From Gemmatimonadaceae bacterium (GTDB lineage Bacteria > Gemmatimonadota > Gemmatimonadetes > Gemmatimonadales > Gemmatimonadaceae), in assembly GCA_030647905.1 (NCBI GenBank), contig JAUSJA010000031.1, positions 1-55,207 on the forward strand: a DNA stretch of 55,207 nt, in the 5' to 3' direction. Positions 1 to 10,909 of the stretch are shown one piece after another. The notes beneath the pieces are model-generated. The model ran no database searches. It saw only the letters and a list, made by a program, of their open reading frames with translations, and was not told the DNA's origin. Each line of letters begins with the position of its first letter. Positions within the stretch are counted from its first letter, which is position 1. Made by a program: the position numbers and the translations under genes.

Positions 1-117
1 GGAAAACCAAAGATGGTCGCGATGGTCGCTTGTATGAGGAAGATTCTGATCACCCTAAATGCAATGTTAAAAGCAAAAACGCGGTGGCAGGCTCAAACCA
101 CACCGGCCACCGCTTGA
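1..117 (+). mobile_element. IS110-family transposase, C-terminal end (partial)
   Basis: An open frame runs from base 1 to a TGA at 115-117. Its product includes KPKMVAMVACMRKILITLNA and ends shortly after. This matches the conserved C-terminus of IS110/IS116/IS902 transposases (Transposase_20 domain), which pair a DEDD RuvC-like domain with this C-terminal serine domain. Only the last 38 codons are inside the window. No terminal inverted repeat is visible downstream, as expected for IS110. The edge of the window therefore falls inside a mobile element. Confidence 0.75.
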
Positions 118-204
118 CTTCTAACACAACTGCTTCGTGGCAAGTGCAGAGACATGGCTAAACTGACCCACTACCGGCGAGCTAAGACATGATAGCGTCC
201 GAAA

Positions 205-813
205 TTACTCGACGACTTTCAACCTTACCTTCCGTTCAAAGTAGCTGCCGATCATGCCTTCCTTGGGTTTGCCTTTAACCGATTCGCCTTTGGTCAGCAT
301 CACCTGCAGCGTCAACTCGGCGTCCAGGGCGGCGTCGGAGGGGCGGACGGTCATGGACAGGGCCGTCAGGGCGGCGCCCTCGTATTGGTCGAGCTTGTCT
401 CCGACGATGCGGCAGGCCATCGGCAAGTTCACGTCCCAGCCTGGCGCGAACTTGGATAGCGAGGCGCTGCCGATCGTTTTGGGATCAACGTAAAGCCACG
501 CGTTGCGATACGGCACGGCCTGCGTATCGCCCGATGCGCGCCCGATGACGGTCAGCAATGTTCTGGCGACGCCGCGCTTGACCTCGATGAGGAAGCTGCC
601 GTCGGGCTGCTTCAGGGACTTGTTCGTTTCCTTGTCGATCAAGTCAATGATAGTCCGCTGGTCGTCCTGCCACGGTCCGTTGTTGGCGTGACAAACCAGG
701 CAGTTTTTGGCCTTGCCGAGAATTCCCACAGCGGGCGGGTACGCGAACACCTGTCGCGTTATCCCCGGCGCCGCGATGATCAGAGTGGCGAGAACGACAG
801 TTGTAGTCTTCAT
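205..813 (-). CDS. secreted protein with one CxxCH haem-binding motif
   Basis: This is a 202-residue protein. It begins with a signal peptide (about residues 1-24, ending VFA) and has a single c-type haem motif, CLVCH, near residue 38. The rest is a predicted beta-rich domain I do not recognise, so electron-transfer or haem-sensing roles are only inferred. The ATG at 813 is supported by a strong AAGGAGG seven bases upstream. The gene stands alone between the IS110 remnant and the tRNA pair, so it has no operon context. It could be cargo next to the IS. Confidence 0.7.
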   Translation of the reverse strand: MKTTTVVLATLIIAAPGITRQVFAYPPAVGILGKAKNCLVCHANNGPWQDDQRTIIDLIDKETNKSLKQPDGSFLIEVKRGVARTLLTVIGRASGDTQAVPYRNAWLYVDPKTIGSASLSKFAPGWDVNLPMACRIVGDKLDQYEGAALTALSMTVRPSDAALDAELTLQVMLTKGESVKGKPKEGMIGSYFERKVRLKVVE

Positions 814-1173
814 CTCATCCTCCTTGACTTCATTTTATATTGTTACTGTTACTGATTCACCGACAGTGTGTCAATGATGCACCAGTGTTTGGCCTCCCGG
901 ATCACTCTGCCGCGGGTGAGGTAAGAGCTGGATGCATGCGTGGATCAGTCGGAGCTGTGGACCTGTTTGAGAAAAACATCCCAGATCAGCAAGCTAATTC
1001 CTTCACAAGGCTGATCACTGAGCAGCGGAAGTATGGGTCGGGTGCTGGCTGAAGCGTGGGGAACGACCGACTCGTTCGAAGCGTTGCTCATTGTAACGCG
1101 GTAGATGCCGCCCGAGCGTCCGCGTTTCGAGCCGCCTCAAACACCCTGTAGGCCAATTGGCCTCTTCTTCAAG
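814..1173. other. non-coding stretch between the haem-motif gene and tRNA-Met
   Basis: About 360 bases hold no credible gene. The first part (830-870) is AT-rich and is the likely promoter region of the leftward haem-motif gene. I see no RNA gene, repeat or clear terminator. Confidence 0.5.
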
Positions 1174-1248
1174 TAGCAGGGGCGGGACTCGAACCCGCGA
1201 CCCCGGCATTATGAGTGCCGTGCTCTAAACCGGCTGAGCTACCCTGCC
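1174..1248 (-). tRNA. tRNA-Met(CAT), elongator type
   Basis: The reverse strand folds into a 75-nt cloverleaf. The acceptor is GGCAGGG/CCCTGCT with a G-U first pair and discriminator A. The anticodon stem is CGGCA/TGCCG with loop CTCATAA, giving anticodon CAT. The T arm is GCGGG-TTCGAGT-CCCGC. The GGGTC variable region and the absence of the GGG/CCC initiator anticodon stem point to elongator Met. tRNA-Ile2 with a lysidine-modified CAT cannot be fully excluded. Confidence 0.9.
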
Positions 1249-1296
1249 GTTACAACATTCCGGAGACTCGTGATCACCGGATCCCATTCGTGCAAA

Positions 1297-1320
1297 CGGC
1301 CGGCCCTCTCGGACCGGCCG
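1297..1320 (-). terminator. GC-rich hairpin between the two Met tRNAs
   Basis: A 10-bp stem (one G-U pair) with a four-base loop separates tRNA-fMet from tRNA-Met. Read leftwards it is followed by only three Ts, so it would be a weak intrinsic terminator. It could equally be a processing hairpin in a common transcript of the two tRNAs. Confidence 0.4.
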
Positions 1321-1335
1321 CGCACGTTTCTCTCA

Positions 1336-1409
<74 letters not shown>

Positions 1410-1444
1410 ATAGAAAGGGGAATTTAGAGCGCCGGAAAGCCAAG

Positions 1445-1762
1445 TCAAGGCGTGAAGGGCGTTCTATGAAGAGTCGGCGCGCTGTCTTTCTGTTCGCCGA
1501 GCCGGTAAAGAATTTCCTTGTCGCCTTTCACCATTCCGAATTGCTCGCGCGCGATTCTCTCCTGAGTCGCGGGATCTGTCCGGATGGCATGCGCCTCCCG
1601 CCGCAGCGAGTCAACCTCCCTGGCGAGTGAGTCCGTCTCAGCCGTGAGGCGCAGCTTGATCTGGCGTTGCCGCCAGAGATCCCGCGTGCTGTATTCCCCG
1701 CCCTGCAGCGCGAACAGCGCGGCGCCCAGGACGAGAATCCAGAAGACTACTCTGCCCGCCAT
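1445..1762 (-). CDS. ftsB: FtsB/DivIC-family septum formation initiator
   Basis: A 105-residue bitopic membrane protein. It has one N-terminal transmembrane segment (about 5-20), a coiled coil (about 25-65, repeated Leu/Arg heptads), and the family signature REQFGMVKGDKEILYRL near residue 72. FtsB/DivIC proteins bridge FtsL and FtsQ in the divisome. The length is normal for the family. It follows eno with only six bases between, an arrangement common in many phyla (eno-ftsB), which supports the call. Confidence 0.85.
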   Translation of the reverse strand: MAGRVVFWILVLGAALFALQGGEYSTRDLWRQRQIKLRLTAETDSLAREVDSLRREAHAIRTDPATQERIAREQFGMVKGDKEILYRLGEQKDSAPTLHRTPFTP

Positions 1763-1768
1763 CTCGCG

Positions 1769-3058
<1,290 letters not shown>

Positions 3059-3856
3059 TCAGTCGGTGATTAGCGGTGAAGAAGCAGCCGGCGCAGCGGA
3101 TACCGCGATCTGTGGCGGACTCTCGACTCCGTAGTATGAGGCCAGTGCCTGTGCGATGCGGGATCTGACTTCAACCGCGAGCCGGTCACGGTCGTCGTAG
3201 CCAAATCCTTCCACATCCACCGGCTCGAGCAAATGTACATCCACCCGCCCGGGACGCACCAACAGCGAGCGCTTGGCGATGACTTCGCGTGAGCCGTGGA
3301 TCAGCACGGGAACGACCGGCGCGCCGGCGGCTATCGCCAGAACGAAGGGTCCCTTCTTGAATGGCCGCAGCGGGTAGTCGAATCCGCGCGTCCCCTCGGG
3401 GAAGACGATTACGGAGTTGCCGTCCCGGATGCGCCGCGCGGCTTCGTCGTAAGCACCGAATGCGGCCTTGCGGTTCTGCCGCTCGATGGGAACCATCCCG
3501 ACAGCCCGCATCGCCGGCCCGAAAACCGGGAGGCTGAACAGCTCCGCCTTGGCGATGAACTTGGCGCGAGGAAGAAAGCACGCCAGCGCGGGAACGTCGT
3601 ACCAGCTCATGTGGTTGGCGACGAAGATGTGCGGGCGCCCATCACCCGCGCGCTCCGGGTGGTGCACGACGACCCGCACACCGGTCATCGTCAGGACGAC
3701 CTTCGACCAGAGGCGTGGCAGCACGTCGTAAGCCGACCCGGCGCGATCCTGCACGTGCAGCAATGACGCGACGATGCACGCGCCTCCGATGATGAACGTC
3801 GCGACGGGCGCGACGATCACCAGGCTTATGGTTGCGAGAATTGCGAGGAGGATCAC
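3059..3856 (-). CDS. plsC: 1-acyl-sn-glycerol-3-phosphate acyltransferase (PlsC family)
   Basis: A membrane acyltransferase that makes phosphatidic acid from lysophosphatidate. The HX4D catalytic motif reads NHMSWYD, and FPEGTRGFD and VPIERQNRKAAFG match the other conserved blocks. A hydrophobic N-terminal segment precedes them. The frame is open up to an ATG at 3985, but that start would overlap thiL by 80 bases. A GTG at 3856 begins directly at the hydrophobic segment and is chosen. A 17-codon minigene lies exactly between thiL and this GTG, so the 5' end may also carry a frameshift. Confidence 0.85.
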   Translation of the reverse strand: MILLAILATISLVIVAPVATFIIGGACIVASLLHVQDRAGSAYDVLPRLWSKVVLTMTGVRVVVHHPERAGDGRPHIFVANHMSWYDVPALACFLPRAKFIAKAELFSLPVFGPAMRAVGMVPIERQNRKAAFGAYDEAARRIRDGNSVIVFPEGTRGFDYPLRPFKKGPFVLAIAAGAPVVPVLIHGSREVIAKRSLLVRPGRVDVHLLEPVDVEGFGYDDRDRLAVEVRSRIAQALASYYGVESPPQIAVSAAPAASSPLITD

Positions 3857-3905
3857 GGGAGAATGACGGCGTTGCGAGCTGAACGGCGGGCGGGAGTGTC
3901 TGACA

Positions 3906-4907
3906 TCACTGCTTGAAATGAAGATAGCCGGGAGGCGCCTCGACGTGCTCGCCGCCGAGGGTGAGCGAGACGCCCGGAGATCCATCGCCGACCAGCCCGA
4001 TCTCCGTCAGAGGCACGCCGAAGAGTGATTCGAACGCCGCCGTGTCGAAATCCACGGGAGAAGTGACAATCAACTCGTACTCTTCCCCGCTCCTCAGGGC
4101 GTCCGAGGGCGATACGCCATCAACGAGAGGAACACGCTCGAGCTCGACGTGAATTCCTGCACCGCTCGCGGCCGCGACATGACCCAGATCGCCGGCGAGA
4201 CCGTCGGATATATCGATCGCCGCCGTTGCGCCGTGGCCGGCGAGCCAGACGGCTTCCCTGATGCGAGCCACGGGACGCGCGAACCGGTCCCGGTGCAGCG
4301 CCCTGGGCTCTCGCCCCAATTCGAGCGATCTCAGCGCGGCTCCAGGCCCGCCCAGTCGTCCCGTCAGGTACACCTTGTCGCCGGGACGCGCACCGGACCT
4401 GAAGAGCGGCGCGTGGGCGGTGCCAAGCACGGTGAACGTGAGCGACAGCTCAGTGCCGCCACTCATGTCGCCGCCGAGTATCGGCGCATTGGCGCTCGCG
4501 GCAGCGTCGCCAATCCCATCGGCGATCGAATCCATGCTTTCGCGCCAGTGGCCGGGGATCGTGAGCGCCGCAAGAATGCCGAGCGGGCGTGCACCCATGG
4601 CGGCAAGATCACTGAGCGCGGCAGTCGCGGCGCGATACCCGATCTCTTCCGGCGTCAGCCAATCCTTGCGGAAGTGAACATTCTCGACGGAAGTGTCCGT
4701 GCTGACGACCAGCAGCCGCTCGCCTGGACCGGTGATGACGGCTGCGTCGTCGCCGACGCGTCGCGCGCGCGGGCCCCAACGCTCGAGCATGCGACGGATC
4801 ATGTCGAACTCCGCGCCGGTCCCGAGCGGCGTGTGCGGTGGGAACCGGTTTTCCCGGGGCGTCCGTATCTCGATCGCGCGCCGGCGACGCGGATCGTCCG
4901 CTGTCAC
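3906..4907 (-). CDS. thiL: thiamine-monophosphate kinase
   Basis: Phosphorylates thiamine monophosphate to thiamine pyrophosphate. It belongs to the PurM/HypE-like ATPase fold. The Mg-binding VGDDAAV is near residue 51, STDTSVENVHF near 69, SDLAAMGARP near 99 and DISDGL in the C-terminal half. The frame continues upstream, but the GTG at 4907 shares GTGA with the nnr stop and yields 333 residues, the normal ThiL length. The first 30 residues are poorly conserved. It is probably translationally coupled to nnr. Confidence 0.93.
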   Translation of the reverse strand: MTADDPRRRRAIEIRTPRENRFPPHTPLGTGAEFDMIRRMLERWGPRARRVGDDAAVITGPGERLLVVSTDTSVENVHFRKDWLTPEEIGYRAATAALSDLAAMGARPLGILAALTIPGHWRESMDSIADGIGDAAASANAPILGGDMSGGTELSLTFTVLGTAHAPLFRSGARPGDKVYLTGRLGGPGAALRSLELGREPRALHRDRFARPVARIREAVWLAGHGATAAIDISDGLAGDLGHVAAASGAGIHVELERVPLVDGVSPSDALRSGEEYELIVTSPVDFDTAAFESLFGVPLTEIGLVGDGSPGVSLTLGGEHVEAPPGYLHFKQ

Positions 4908-6484
4908 GAGTGTCTCTCGAGTACCGTGAGGACGCCCGGTCGGAGAGACGTTGGGTTTTCGTTCCAGGCCTCCGGCATGGCGCGCAGAATGTCGTCGAGT
5001 GTCGTGCCCCGCACGTAGCCGCAAATCTCGGCGGCGCGCCCGTGAACGAAAGCGGCGCACGCCGCGGCTTCCGCGGCGCGGTCATCAGCGGGGGCAACAG
5101 CGGGGGCAACAGCGTTCGGCAAATCGGAATCGGCCGCCATTTGAGCCAGAAGGGTACCGACCATCCCGGTGAGTACGTCCCCGCTCCCGCCGGTGGCAAG
5201 AGCCGCGGTGCCGCTGGCGCTGACGTACCGGCGCCCCGACGGAGAGAATACGACAGTGGGCGTGCCTTTGAGAAGCACCGCCGCGCCCAGTGTCGCGGCC
5301 AGCTCCAATCCGATGTCGAATCTGCGCGCAACGACGTCAGCCGTGGGAATTCCGAGCAGTCTGCCGAGCTCCGCCGGATGCGGTGTGATCACCGCGGGCC
5401 GTCCGGCAACCAGCTTGGCAAGCGAGCGCACGTCACCCGCAAAAACGTTGAGCGCATCGGCGTCGAGAACCACCGGGCCTCTCCAGGCGAGCAGGATTCG
5501 TTCGACCAGGTCGCGCGTTGCGGCGGATTGCCCGAGCCCCGGACCGATTGCCATCGCGTCGCAGCTCCGCACCGCGTCATCGAGCTCGGATGCGGACGTC
5601 GGCCACGTCTGCACGATTGCCGCCGGAAGGCCGGCGTGAACGGCGATGACGCTTTCGGGAGCGGTGACGATTCGCAGCAGCCCTATTCCAGATCTCAGCG
5701 CTCCCTCGCCTGAGAGAATCGCGGCGCCCGCCATTCCTTTTCCACCGCCGACGACGCTCAAGCGCTGGCGTGTTCCCTTATTCGCTGAAACGGGTATTGG
5801 CGGAACGCGCAGGTGCACCCATCGGGCGTCCACAAGCAGCGGAAGCGCCGACATCGTCTCGTTCTCGACGAGGCCAATGTCCACGACTATGACCTCGCCG
5901 CAGACTTCGCGCGCAATGAGATGTCCGCGCTTGGCGGTGCCGAACGAGATTGACGCGTCAGCGCGGACACATCGCTCGTGCGCGCCGGTCGTGGAGTCGA
6001 GGCCGCTCGGAAGATCGAGCGCGATGACCTTCGCTCCGGAGACACGGCGTGCCTCGATATCCTCGATAGCGTCTGCAACGACCCCTCGCGGAACGCCCGA
6101 GGCGCCGGTACCGAGCAACGCATCCACGATCACCGAATCGCCCTGCGGCGGGTCACCCATCGTGACGGTGCCGCTGCTGATGGCCGCATCACGCGCCTCG
6201 CGCGCTTCGGGAGTACGCGGAGATCCGGCTTCGGTCACGCGCACCCGAACTCCCCGTCGGGCGAGAGATCCGGCGACCACCCAGCCGTCCCCGCCATTGT
6301 TGCCGCTGCCGGTGAATATCGCTACGCCGCCACGGATCTCATCGGCGAATTTCGCCGCAATCTCGGCGGCTGCTGCTTCGCCCGCGCGGTGCATGAGCTC
6401 AGCCGATGACGTGCCCCGCGCAATCGTCGCGCTCTCGCATGCTACCGTCTCGCCAGCGCTGGCGACGCGCACTTCCATCGTCAC
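4904..6484 (-). CDS. nnr: bifunctional NAD(P)H-hydrate epimerase / ADP-dependent dehydratase
   Basis: This 526-residue fusion repairs hydrated NAD(P)H. The N-terminal YjeF_N epimerase domain (about 1-210) has GSGNNGGDG at residues 59-67, DALLGTG and DLPSGLD. The C-terminal ribokinase-like dehydratase (about 230-510) has ITPHPAELGRLLG, LLKGTPTVV and the ATP-site motif GTAALATGGSGDVLTGMVG. A low-complexity Ala/Pro/Val stretch near residue 460 looks like a lineage-specific insertion. Its stop overlaps the thiL start. Confidence 0.96.
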   Translation of the reverse strand: MTMEVRVASAGETVACESATIARGTSSAELMHRAGEAAAAEIAAKFADEIRGGVAIFTGSGNNGGDGWVVAGSLARRGVRVRVTEAGSPRTPEAREARDAAISSGTVTMGDPPQGDSVIVDALLGTGASGVPRGVVADAIEDIEARRVSGAKVIALDLPSGLDSTTGAHERCVRADASISFGTAKRGHLIAREVCGEVIVVDIGLVENETMSALPLLVDARWVHLRVPPIPVSANKGTRQRLSVVGGGKGMAGAAILSGEGALRSGIGLLRIVTAPESVIAVHAGLPAAIVQTWPTSASELDDAVRSCDAMAIGPGLGQSAATRDLVERILLAWRGPVVLDADALNVFAGDVRSLAKLVAGRPAVITPHPAELGRLLGIPTADVVARRFDIGLELAATLGAAVLLKGTPTVVFSPSGRRYVSASGTAALATGGSGDVLTGMVGTLLAQMAADSDLPNAVAPAVAPADDRAAEAAACAAFVHGRAAEICGYVRGTTLDDILRAMPEAWNENPTSLRPGVLTVLERHS

Positions 6485-6493
6485 GCGCGCCGG

Positions 6494-6880
6494 TCAGGCG
6501 TAATGCCCGGAATTCCAGGGATAGTCGCGCTCGAACGCGTCCTCGAAGTCGAAAAGATCCGCGAACTCGTCCCGCGTATCGTTCGGCTGCTTCACGAGAA
6601 ACCCGAGGTCCACCAGCGTGAACACGATCTCTCCAAGGTCCGACGTGGCGCGGACTCCCCACCGCTCGAGGACCACCCGGCTCATCAGCCCGAATCGCTC
6701 GAGCGCCAGCGCGCGGCACGACAAGACGAGCTCGGCCGCGTGGATGTGCCGCCGCGCTTCCAGCCGCGACTGCGAATACTCGAGCGCCGCGAGGACAAAC
6801 AGATACGCCTGCTCGTCGTATCGGGACTCGCGCAGGCGAATCCTGTCCATCACTCCGTCACGGAAGGCCAGCTCAGGCAC
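6494..6880 (-). CDS. Minf_1886 family protein (uncharacterised)
   Basis: A 128-residue protein with the hallmarks of the Minf_1886 family (TIGR04138), described mainly from Planctomycetes-Verrucomicrobia and relatives. These are [43 protein letters not shown] and [17 protein letters not shown]. Its function is not known. I place the start at GTG 6880, which has GGAG five bases upstream and overlaps the glyA stop by eight bases. The longer frame would add eight residues. Its fixed position between glyA and nnr suggests a housekeeping role. Confidence 0.85.
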   Translation of the reverse strand: MPELAFRDGVMDRIRLRESRYDEQAYLFVLAALEYSQSRLEARRHIHAAELVLSCRALALERFGLMSRVVLERWGVRATSDLGEIVFTLVDLGFLVKQPNDTRDEFADLFDFEDAFERDYPWNSGHYA

Positions 6881-8174
6881 CGATCTCCGACCCCCGTGAT
6901 CCAAATGCGTTGGGATAGAGCGGGAACCGCGACGTCAGGTCGCGCACCTCATCTCCAACCGCGCCGGCGATTGAAGCGTCGTCGGGCGCCAGGAGAATTC
7001 TGTCAATGAAGCCCGCGATCTGCCGCATCTCGGCCTCCTTCATTCCGCGCGTCGTGACCGCCGGCGTACCGATGCGGATGCCGCTCGTCACGAACGGCGA
7101 CTGCGTCTCCTTCGGTACGGTGTTCTTGTTCACCGTGATCGAGGCGATGTCGAGCGCTTTTTCGGCGACCTTGCCAGTGAGTGCCTTGTTGCGAAGATCC
7201 ACGAGCATGAGGTGGTTGTCGGTGCCGCCAGACACGATGTCGAATCCCGATTCCGACAGCGCACCCGCAAGCGCCTGCGCGTTGGCGATGATCTGCCGGC
7301 AGTAATCCGTGAAGGACGGGTCGAGATTCTCCTTCAGCGCCACCGCCTTCGCCGCGATCACATGTTCCAGCGGCCCGCCCTGCGTGCCGGGGAACATCGC
7401 CTTGTCAATCACCTTCGCGTGCTCCGCCTTGCACAGGATCAACCCGCCGCGCGGACCACGCAGGGTCTTGTGCGTCGTCGTCGTGACGGCATCGGCGTGC
7501 GGCACCGGCGACGGATGAAATCCCGTCGCCACAAGGCCGGCGATGTGCGCCATGTCCACGACGAACTTCGCGCCGATCTCCCGCGCAACCTCGGCGAACG
7601 GCTCGAACTCGATGATCCGCGCATACGCGCTCGCGCCGGCGATGATCATCTTCGGCCGCTCGCGTCGCGCGATCTCGCGCATCGCGTCGTAGTCTATGCG
7701 CCCGTCGTCGCCGACGCCGTAGTGGATCGCGTGGTACAGCAGTCCGGAGAAATTCACCGGCGAGCCGTGCGTAAGGTGCCCACCCTGCGAAAGGTCGAGG
7801 CCCAGCACGGTGTCACCGGGCTTGAGAAACGCGAGGTACACCGCGGCGTTCGCCTGCGCGCCGGAGTGCGGCTGCACGTTGGCGTGATCGGCGGAGAAAA
7901 GCTGCTTCGCCCGGTCAATCGCCAGCTGCTCCACCTGATCCACGAATTCACAGCCGCCGTAGTAGCGCTTGCCGGGCAATCCTTCCGCGTACTTGTTGGT
8001 GAGCGGAGTACCCATCGCCTCGAGCACCGCTTCGGAAACGAAGTTCTCGCTTGCGATCAGCTCTATTCCATGGCGCTGGCGGTCCACCTCGCGGCGGATT
8101 ATCGCCGCGACTTCGGGATCGTATTCCGAAAGCATGGGCATCTGCGCACGCTCGGCGACTTCAGTTTGCTGCAT
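6873..8174 (-). CDS. glyA: serine hydroxymethyltransferase
   Basis: A 433-residue PLP enzyme that interconverts serine and glycine with tetrahydrofolate. It shows [28 protein letters not shown] and the PLP lysine in [14 protein letters not shown] (about residue 236). The frame is open further upstream, but ATG 8174 has AGGGAG at good spacing and overlaps the rpiB stop by 14 bases, so it is preferred. Together with nnr, thiL and purine genes elsewhere it belongs to the central one-carbon and cofactor set. Confidence 0.97.
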   Translation of the reverse strand: MQQTEVAERAQMPMLSEYDPEVAAIIRREVDRQRHGIELIASENFVSEAVLEAMGTPLTNKYAEGLPGKRYYGGCEFVDQVEQLAIDRAKQLFSADHANVQPHSGAQANAAVYLAFLKPGDTVLGLDLSQGGHLTHGSPVNFSGLLYHAIHYGVGDDGRIDYDAMREIARRERPKMIIAGASAYARIIEFEPFAEVAREIGAKFVVDMAHIAGLVATGFHPSPVPHADAVTTTTHKTLRGPRGGLILCKAEHAKVIDKAMFPGTQGGPLEHVIAAKAVALKENLDPSFTDYCRQIIANAQALAGALSESGFDIVSGGTDNHLMLVDLRNKALTGKVAEKALDIASITVNKNTVPKETQSPFVTSGIRIGTPAVTTRGMKEAEMRQIAGFIDRILLAPDDASIAGAVGDEVRDLTSRFPLYPNAFGSRGSEIGA

Positions 8175-8652
8175 CACCGTCTCCCTGTCCCGTTCCAGCG
8201 TTCTCATCTGCATCAATCTTGTCCACACGCCGCGCGTGTCTCCCGCCCTCGAAGCCGGTCTCCAGCCATCGGTTCATGATCTCCACCGCCTCGACATCGG
8301 AGACGAACCTGGCGGGCACGACGAGTACATTCGAATCGTTGTGCCGGCGTGACAGCTCGGCGATCTCCGGCATCCATGAAAGTGCGGCGCGCACGTGCGG
8401 ATAGCGATTGGCGACGATGTCCACCCCGACGCCGCTTCCGCACAGCAGAATGCCTCGCTTCGCCCGGCCTGTCGAGACCTCGCGCGCGAGCGGATGCGCA
8501 AAATCCGGATAGTCGGTGGGCGCGTCCGAGGTGGCGCCGAGATCCCGCACCGCGAAACCCTTCCGCTCCAACTCCGCCGAGAGCTTCTGCTTCAGCTCGA
8601 AGCCGGCGTGATCCGACGCGATCGGAATGGTCTCGCGGGCATTCGTGCTCAC
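8161..8652 (-). CDS. rpiB: ribose-5-phosphate isomerase B
   Basis: A LacAB/RpiB-family sugar isomerase interconverting ribose-5-phosphate and ribulose-5-phosphate. [11 protein letters not shown] at the N-terminus and the catalytic cysteine in [17 protein letters not shown] identify it. [12 protein letters not shown] is the conserved phosphate-binding region. The GTG at 8652 forms a GTGA overlap with the stop of the upstream dehydrogenase and gives 163 residues. An in-frame ATG 15 bases earlier is less likely. The order rpiB-glyA is common in bacteria. Confidence 0.94.
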   Translation of the reverse strand: MSTNARETIPIASDHAGFELKQKLSAELERKGFAVRDLGATSDAPTDYPDFAHPLAREVSTGRAKRGILLCGSGVGVDIVANRYPHVRAALSWMPEIAELSRRHNDSNVLVVPARFVSDVEAVEIMNRWLETGFEGGRHARRVDKIDADENAGTGQGDGDAAN

Positions 8653-9704
8653 CGCGACGGCTTCCATTTCTTCTCCACCGACTGCAGCCGGCGCTCGGCC
8701 AGCCGGTCGGCCGCCTCGTACGACGGAATGCCCTCTGCCTTCGCGATGTCGAAGACGCTCAGTACGGTATCATAGATCTCATCCGCCTTTCGGAGGGCGC
8801 GCTGAGCATCCCAGCCAGCGACCTCGCCAAAGACGTTGATCACACCGCCGGCGTTGGCGACGTAGTCTGGCGTGTACTGCATCCCCATCTGCTCCAGCTC
8901 GTCGCCGTGGCGCGGCTCGAGAAGCTGATTGTTCGCTCCGCCGGAGATCACTTCGACCTTCAGCCTGGGCAGCGTCTCGTCATTGATGATTCCGCCGAGC
9001 GCACACGGGGCGAAGATATCCGCCTTGGCAGTATAGATGGCGTCGCCCTCAACCACCGTCGCGCCGGTCTCGCGGGCAACGCGCGTCGCGCGCTCGGGAT
9101 CCATGTCCGATACGATCAGTGTCGCCCCGGCCTCGTGCAGCTCCTTCGCCAGATTGCGTCCGACGTTACCGCATCCCTGAATAGTCACGACCTTGCCGGT
9201 GAGATCGTCGGACCCCCACCGATTCTTCGCCGCCGCCTGCACTGCGCGGAACACGCCGTGAGCGGTAACAGGGGACGGATCTCCCGACTTCTCCTTCAGC
9301 CCGGCGACATGGTCCGTCTCCATATGGACATAGTCCATGTCAGCCGTGCCGGTGCCGACGTCCTCGGCGGTGATGTATCGTCCGCCGAGACTCTCCACGA
9401 ATCGTCCGTGGGCGCGGAAGATCGCTTCGCGATCCTTGATGCGGTTGTCGCCGATGATCACCGATTTTCCACCGCCGAGATCGAGCCCTGCGACAGCGTT
9501 CTTGTACGTCATCCCTCGCGACAGGCGCAGGGCGTCAGTAACGGCCGCTTCGTCCGAGTCGTATTGCCAGAAGCGCGTGCCCCCGAGTGCCGGTCCGAGG
9601 GCGGTGCTGTGCACGGCAATGATGCCGCGGTATCCGCAGGACGGGTCGCTGGCCAGGACTACTTCCTCGTGCCCCATCTCGGCCAGTCTATCAAAGAATT
9701 CCAT
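8649..9704 (-). CDS. Glu/Leu/Phe/Val dehydrogenase (leucine dehydrogenase type)
   Basis: A 351-residue NAD-dependent amino acid dehydrogenase. GGTRFWQY and the catalytic-lysine block GLDLGGGKSVIIGD follow the leucine/phenylalanine dehydrogenase pattern rather than the longer glutamate dehydrogenases. The Rossmann domain begins at VVTIQGCGNVGRNLA. It would deaminate branched-chain or related amino acids to 2-oxo acids. The upstream genes encode an acyl-CoA dehydrogenase, hydroxyacyl-CoA dehydrogenase and thiolase, which fits branched-chain amino acid catabolism. Exact substrate cannot be read from sequence alone. Confidence 0.88.
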   Translation of the reverse strand: MEFFDRLAEMGHEEVVLASDPSCGYRGIIAVHSTALGPALGGTRFWQYDSDEAAVTDALRLSRGMTYKNAVAGLDLGGGKSVIIGDNRIKDREAIFRAHGRFVESLGGRYITAEDVGTGTADMDYVHMETDHVAGLKEKSGDPSPVTAHGVFRAVQAAAKNRWGSDDLTGKVVTIQGCGNVGRNLAKELHEAGATLIVSDMDPERATRVARETGATVVEGDAIYTAKADIFAPCALGGIINDETLPRLKVEVISGGANNQLLEPRHGDELEQMGMQYTPDYVANAGGVINVFGEVAGWDAQRALRKADEIYDTVLSVFDIAKAEGIPSYEAADRLAERRLQSVEKKWKPSR

Positions 9705-9745
9705 TGATGTAGTTGCAGTTGTTGGAAGATTGCGAGCTGCTGGTA

Positions 9746-10909
9746 CTACTCGTGCGAATACTGCTCGCGCGCGATCACGATACGCTGGATCTCGGACGTG
9801 CCTTCGTAAATCTCGGTGACTTTCGCATCCCGGAACAGGCGCTCGACCGGATAATCCTTGACGTATCCGTACCCGCCGAAGATCTGAACCGCCTGATTGG
9901 TTGCGAACATCGCCGTTTCACTGGCGAAGAGCTTGGCCATTGACGTCGCCTGCTTGACGTTCTCGCCCCTGTCCTTGGCCCGCGCGGCGGCATGCAGCAG
10001 AGTGCGCGAGGCGGCGATGCGGGTGGCCATATCGGCGAGCTTGAACTGGATCGCCTGGAATTCACGGATGTGCGTTCCGAACTGCATGCGCTCGCCGGCG
10101 TACGCCGTCGCCGCCTCGAGCGCAGCGCGCGCAATGCCCACTGACTGTGCCGCGATTCCGAGCCGGCCATTCTCGAGTGACTGCATGGCGTAAACGAATC
10201 CCATGTGCGGCTCGCCGAGGAGATTGGCGCCCGGTACGCGCATGTTGTCGAACATCAGCTGGACCGTGGGAGATGAACGGAGTCCCAGCTTGTCTTCCTT
10301 TTTCCCGACGTGGAATCCGGGCAGATCGGGGGTGACGATGAAGGTCCCGATTCCGCGCGCGCCCTTTCGCTCGGCGGCGGTGTCGGTGCGGGCCATGGCG
10401 AGAATCACTCCCGCATGGCTGCCGCTGGTGACCCAGCTCTTGGTGCCGTTGAGAATCCAGTCGTCGCCGTCACGCACTGCCTGCGCAGTGAGCGACGCGG
10501 CATCCGAGCCCGCCTCGGGCTCGGAGAGCGCGAACGCGCCCAGCAGCTCACCGCGTGCCATCGGCTTGAGAAAACGCCCCTTTTGCTCGTCGTTCCCGAA
10601 ACGCAGGATCATCTGCGTCGGAAGCGAATTGTGGACGCTCATCATCACCGCCGCCGATGCATCCACGACTGCAATCTCCTCGAGCGCGATGAGGTAAGTG
10701 GATGTGTCCAGGCCGAGCCCTTCGTATTCCTCGGGGATGAGCATCCCGAGAAATCCGAGGTCGCCCATCTTCTTCACGAGCGACGGCTCGAAGTGAGCTT
10801 TCTCGTCCCATTCGGCGATGAACGGCGCGATCTCCTGAAGCGCGAACTCGCGCGCCATGTCACGGATCCCGCGCTGCTCCTCGGTGAGGCCGAGCAGATC
10901 GGACTTCAC
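9746..10909 (-). CDS. acyl-CoA dehydrogenase
   Basis: A 387-residue FAD enzyme introducing the 2,3-double bond into acyl-CoA. It has [16 protein letters not shown] and WVTSG in the FAD/substrate region. The catalytic glutamate lies in [17 protein letters not shown] at the C-terminus, and [16 protein letters not shown] is conserved. This pattern is typical of short-chain (butyryl-CoA) or branched short-chain enzymes. The start is the GTG at 10909, which overlaps the hbd stop as GTGA. The longer frame upstream is a read-through of the hbd region. Confidence 0.93.
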   Translation of the reverse strand: MKSDLLGLTEEQRGIRDMAREFALQEIAPFIAEWDEKAHFEPSLVKKMGDLGFLGMLIPEEYEGLGLDTSTYLIALEEIAVVDASAAVMMSVHNSLPTQMILRFGNDEQKGRFLKPMARGELLGAFALSEPEAGSDAASLTAQAVRDGDDWILNGTKSWVTSGSHAGVILAMARTDTAAERKGARGIGTFIVTPDLPGFHVGKKEDKLGLRSSPTVQLMFDNMRVPGANLLGEPHMGFVYAMQSLENGRLGIAAQSVGIARAALEAATAYAGERMQFGTHIREFQAIQFKLADMATRIAASRTLLHAAARAKDRGENVKQATSMAKLFASETAMFATNQAVQIFGGYGYVKDYPVERLFRDAKVTEIYEGTSEIQRIVIAREQYSHE

